From Chrysomallon squamiferum (lineage: Eukaryota > Mollusca > Gastropoda > Neomphalida > Peltospiridae), in assembly GCA_012295275.1 (NCBI GenBank), contig CM022676.1, forward strand, positions 2,864,369 to 2,928,368: 64,000 nt of DNA, read 5' to 3'. Both the position numbers and the translations under genes were made by a program. The notes beneath the pieces were generated by a model. The model was not told the origin of the DNA. It made no database searches and saw nothing but the letters and a program-made list of their open reading frames with translations. Below, piece by piece: positions 62,714 through 64,000 of this stretch (positions are counted from its first letter, which is position 1; every line of letters begins with the position of its first letter).

Positions 62714-64000
62714 ATTTGATTTACATTATATTTATAAAATATAATATTGCTGTAGCAATCATAAATTATAAATACAGATGTATACCCATATTATTATTAA
62801 TACCAGTATTCTCTATACACACATATACGTGCATTCATAACTGGACATACACACATACACAACCTCAGCAGCGCACAAAACATGAAACAGAAGAATTAAA
62901 ATACAAATAGAAGCAAACTTGAAAACAATAATACACAAATAATGTGGAATTTTCAAAGACAAATGGATTAGTTACAGATGAGGAATTTCACTTTCGTTTT
63001 GGTAGAAAATTATTGTTTTATAACAAGAAAGAACACGACTTCAAATGACTGAAAACAGCCTGGAATAACTTTTTGTAATTAACTTTACAGCAATAATTTT
63101 AATTGTTGTTCTAGATAATAGTATGTGTATTAATTTCACTGTCTCTTAATTTATGACTATTCGTGTGTTACTTTGGAGACATTTATCATAGTAACGTGTC
63201 ATCTGTGTGTTTTAATCATGGTTTTACAAAATTGTTTGGTTCATCTCCGATTCCGGGATAGAGCTAAGAATCAAGGGAAATCACTCTGGGATAAAAGCAC
63301 AAATGAATTCATGAGAGTTACATACTATTTATTTATTTAGAATTATTTTTTTAAATTTATTTTTATTCGGGAGAAATATGTTATTTGTATTGTCAAAGAG
63401 TGCTGAGAAAAGCTTTTGTATACTGGTTTAATTTATTTTTAACTTCTAAAAATTTTGATTATTCTTATTTTCGTGACTTTTGATTATAATATTTTTGATC
63501 GATTAGGTAATTAATTATATTTGCAGTTCGAGAACGAATTAATGAATAATTATATAAATAGATATGTCTGTAATATAAAATGTTACGCTATCCTATCCTA
63601 TTCTATCCTATGGTATGCTATGCTATGCTGCATTACACTACACTGCACTCTACTATACTATATTATTATATGACATATTATACTGTGCTATACCACAAAT
63701 TAATTATTGTTGTACTTTCCTTTGAATGAAAAAAAATATAAAGTATAATTATGAAATTGCTTTTACATTTTGAAAAAAATTGAAAATAACTATTTTTTGA
63801 ATTTTGTTTCATTTTAAATATTATATTCGAATGTCAGTTAAAACTATTTATAGACAATAATATAATTATAAATGTGTTACTGTTTTAAAGTTTAGGATTC
63901 AATAAATGTTTGTATACATATTTTTGTTTTTGAGATAATGTAATCATAATGTATTGTGAAAATACTCGTTTCAATCGATTTTATTTTTTAGATACGGATA
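62714..64000. repeat. 3' flank of copy E to the window end
   Basis: The complete series of 3'-flank landmarks is present: CA-rich run (62818-62870), TTTCGTTTTGGTAGAAAAT (62992), ATGACTGAAAACAGCC (63045), GATTCCGGGATAGAG (63249), the CTATA 5-mer tract (63585-63700) and TTTAAAGTTTAGGATTCAAT (63883). It runs off the window in the same block that starts the window. No gene. Confidence 0.75.

Overview
This is an AT-rich, repeat-rich animal genome window. Genes have introns with GT/AG boundaries, there are no bacterial-type operons, and microsatellites are abundant ((TA)n, (CT)n/(GA)n, (CA)n, (AAT)n, (GATA)n). Gene content and texture suggest a lophotrochozoan invertebrate, most likely a mollusc and possibly a cephalopod. 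That taxonomic call is inference; nothing in the window names the species.

The backbone is a plus-strand tandem array of paralogous two-exon genes encoding BTB/POZ-BACK-PHR proteins (BTBD1/2/3/6-like, the architecture of cullin-3 ubiquitin-ligase adaptors). Start codons lie at 9423 (copy A), 23657 (B), 36756 (C), 51323 (D) and 60495 (E), spaced about 14.2, 13.1, 14.6 and 9.2 kb apart. A, B, D and E are open through the same splice phase (484, 445, 459 and 465 residues). C is broken by a one-base frameshift and by a 2.3-kb, 48-bp minisatellite sitting in its PHR domain. A sixth fragment at about 26041-26321 holds only a PHR tail. Both window ends lie in the 3' flank of this unit, so the array probably continues on both sides.

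Each full unit has the same order: a block of degenerate ~0.5-1.2 kb upstream repeats, a short 5' flank often with a (CT)n tract, exon 1, an intron rich in TGTA/TATG repeats, exon 2, a ~2-kb 3' flank with a CTATA-type 5-mer tract, a (GA)n tract, a CA/TCACA-rich low-complexity region, a 23-bp minisatellite, and a decayed Mutator-like (MULE) element. The last part is absent after D.

Transposable elements have landed in the duplicated flanks. They include a 722-bp pogo/Tigger-like MITE (27865-28586), a ~290-bp hAT-like MITE (41848-42139) and a broken pogo-like transposon (54840-56414) with a 40-bp minisatellite inside it. Paralogous flanks give the empty sites. A collagen-like gene fragment on the minus strand (2616-4392) is the only other recognisable gene and looks decayed.

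The array appears to diversify by unequal crossover, gene conversion and minisatellite growth, with the BTB/BACK half held nearly constant and the presumed substrate-binding PHR half varying.
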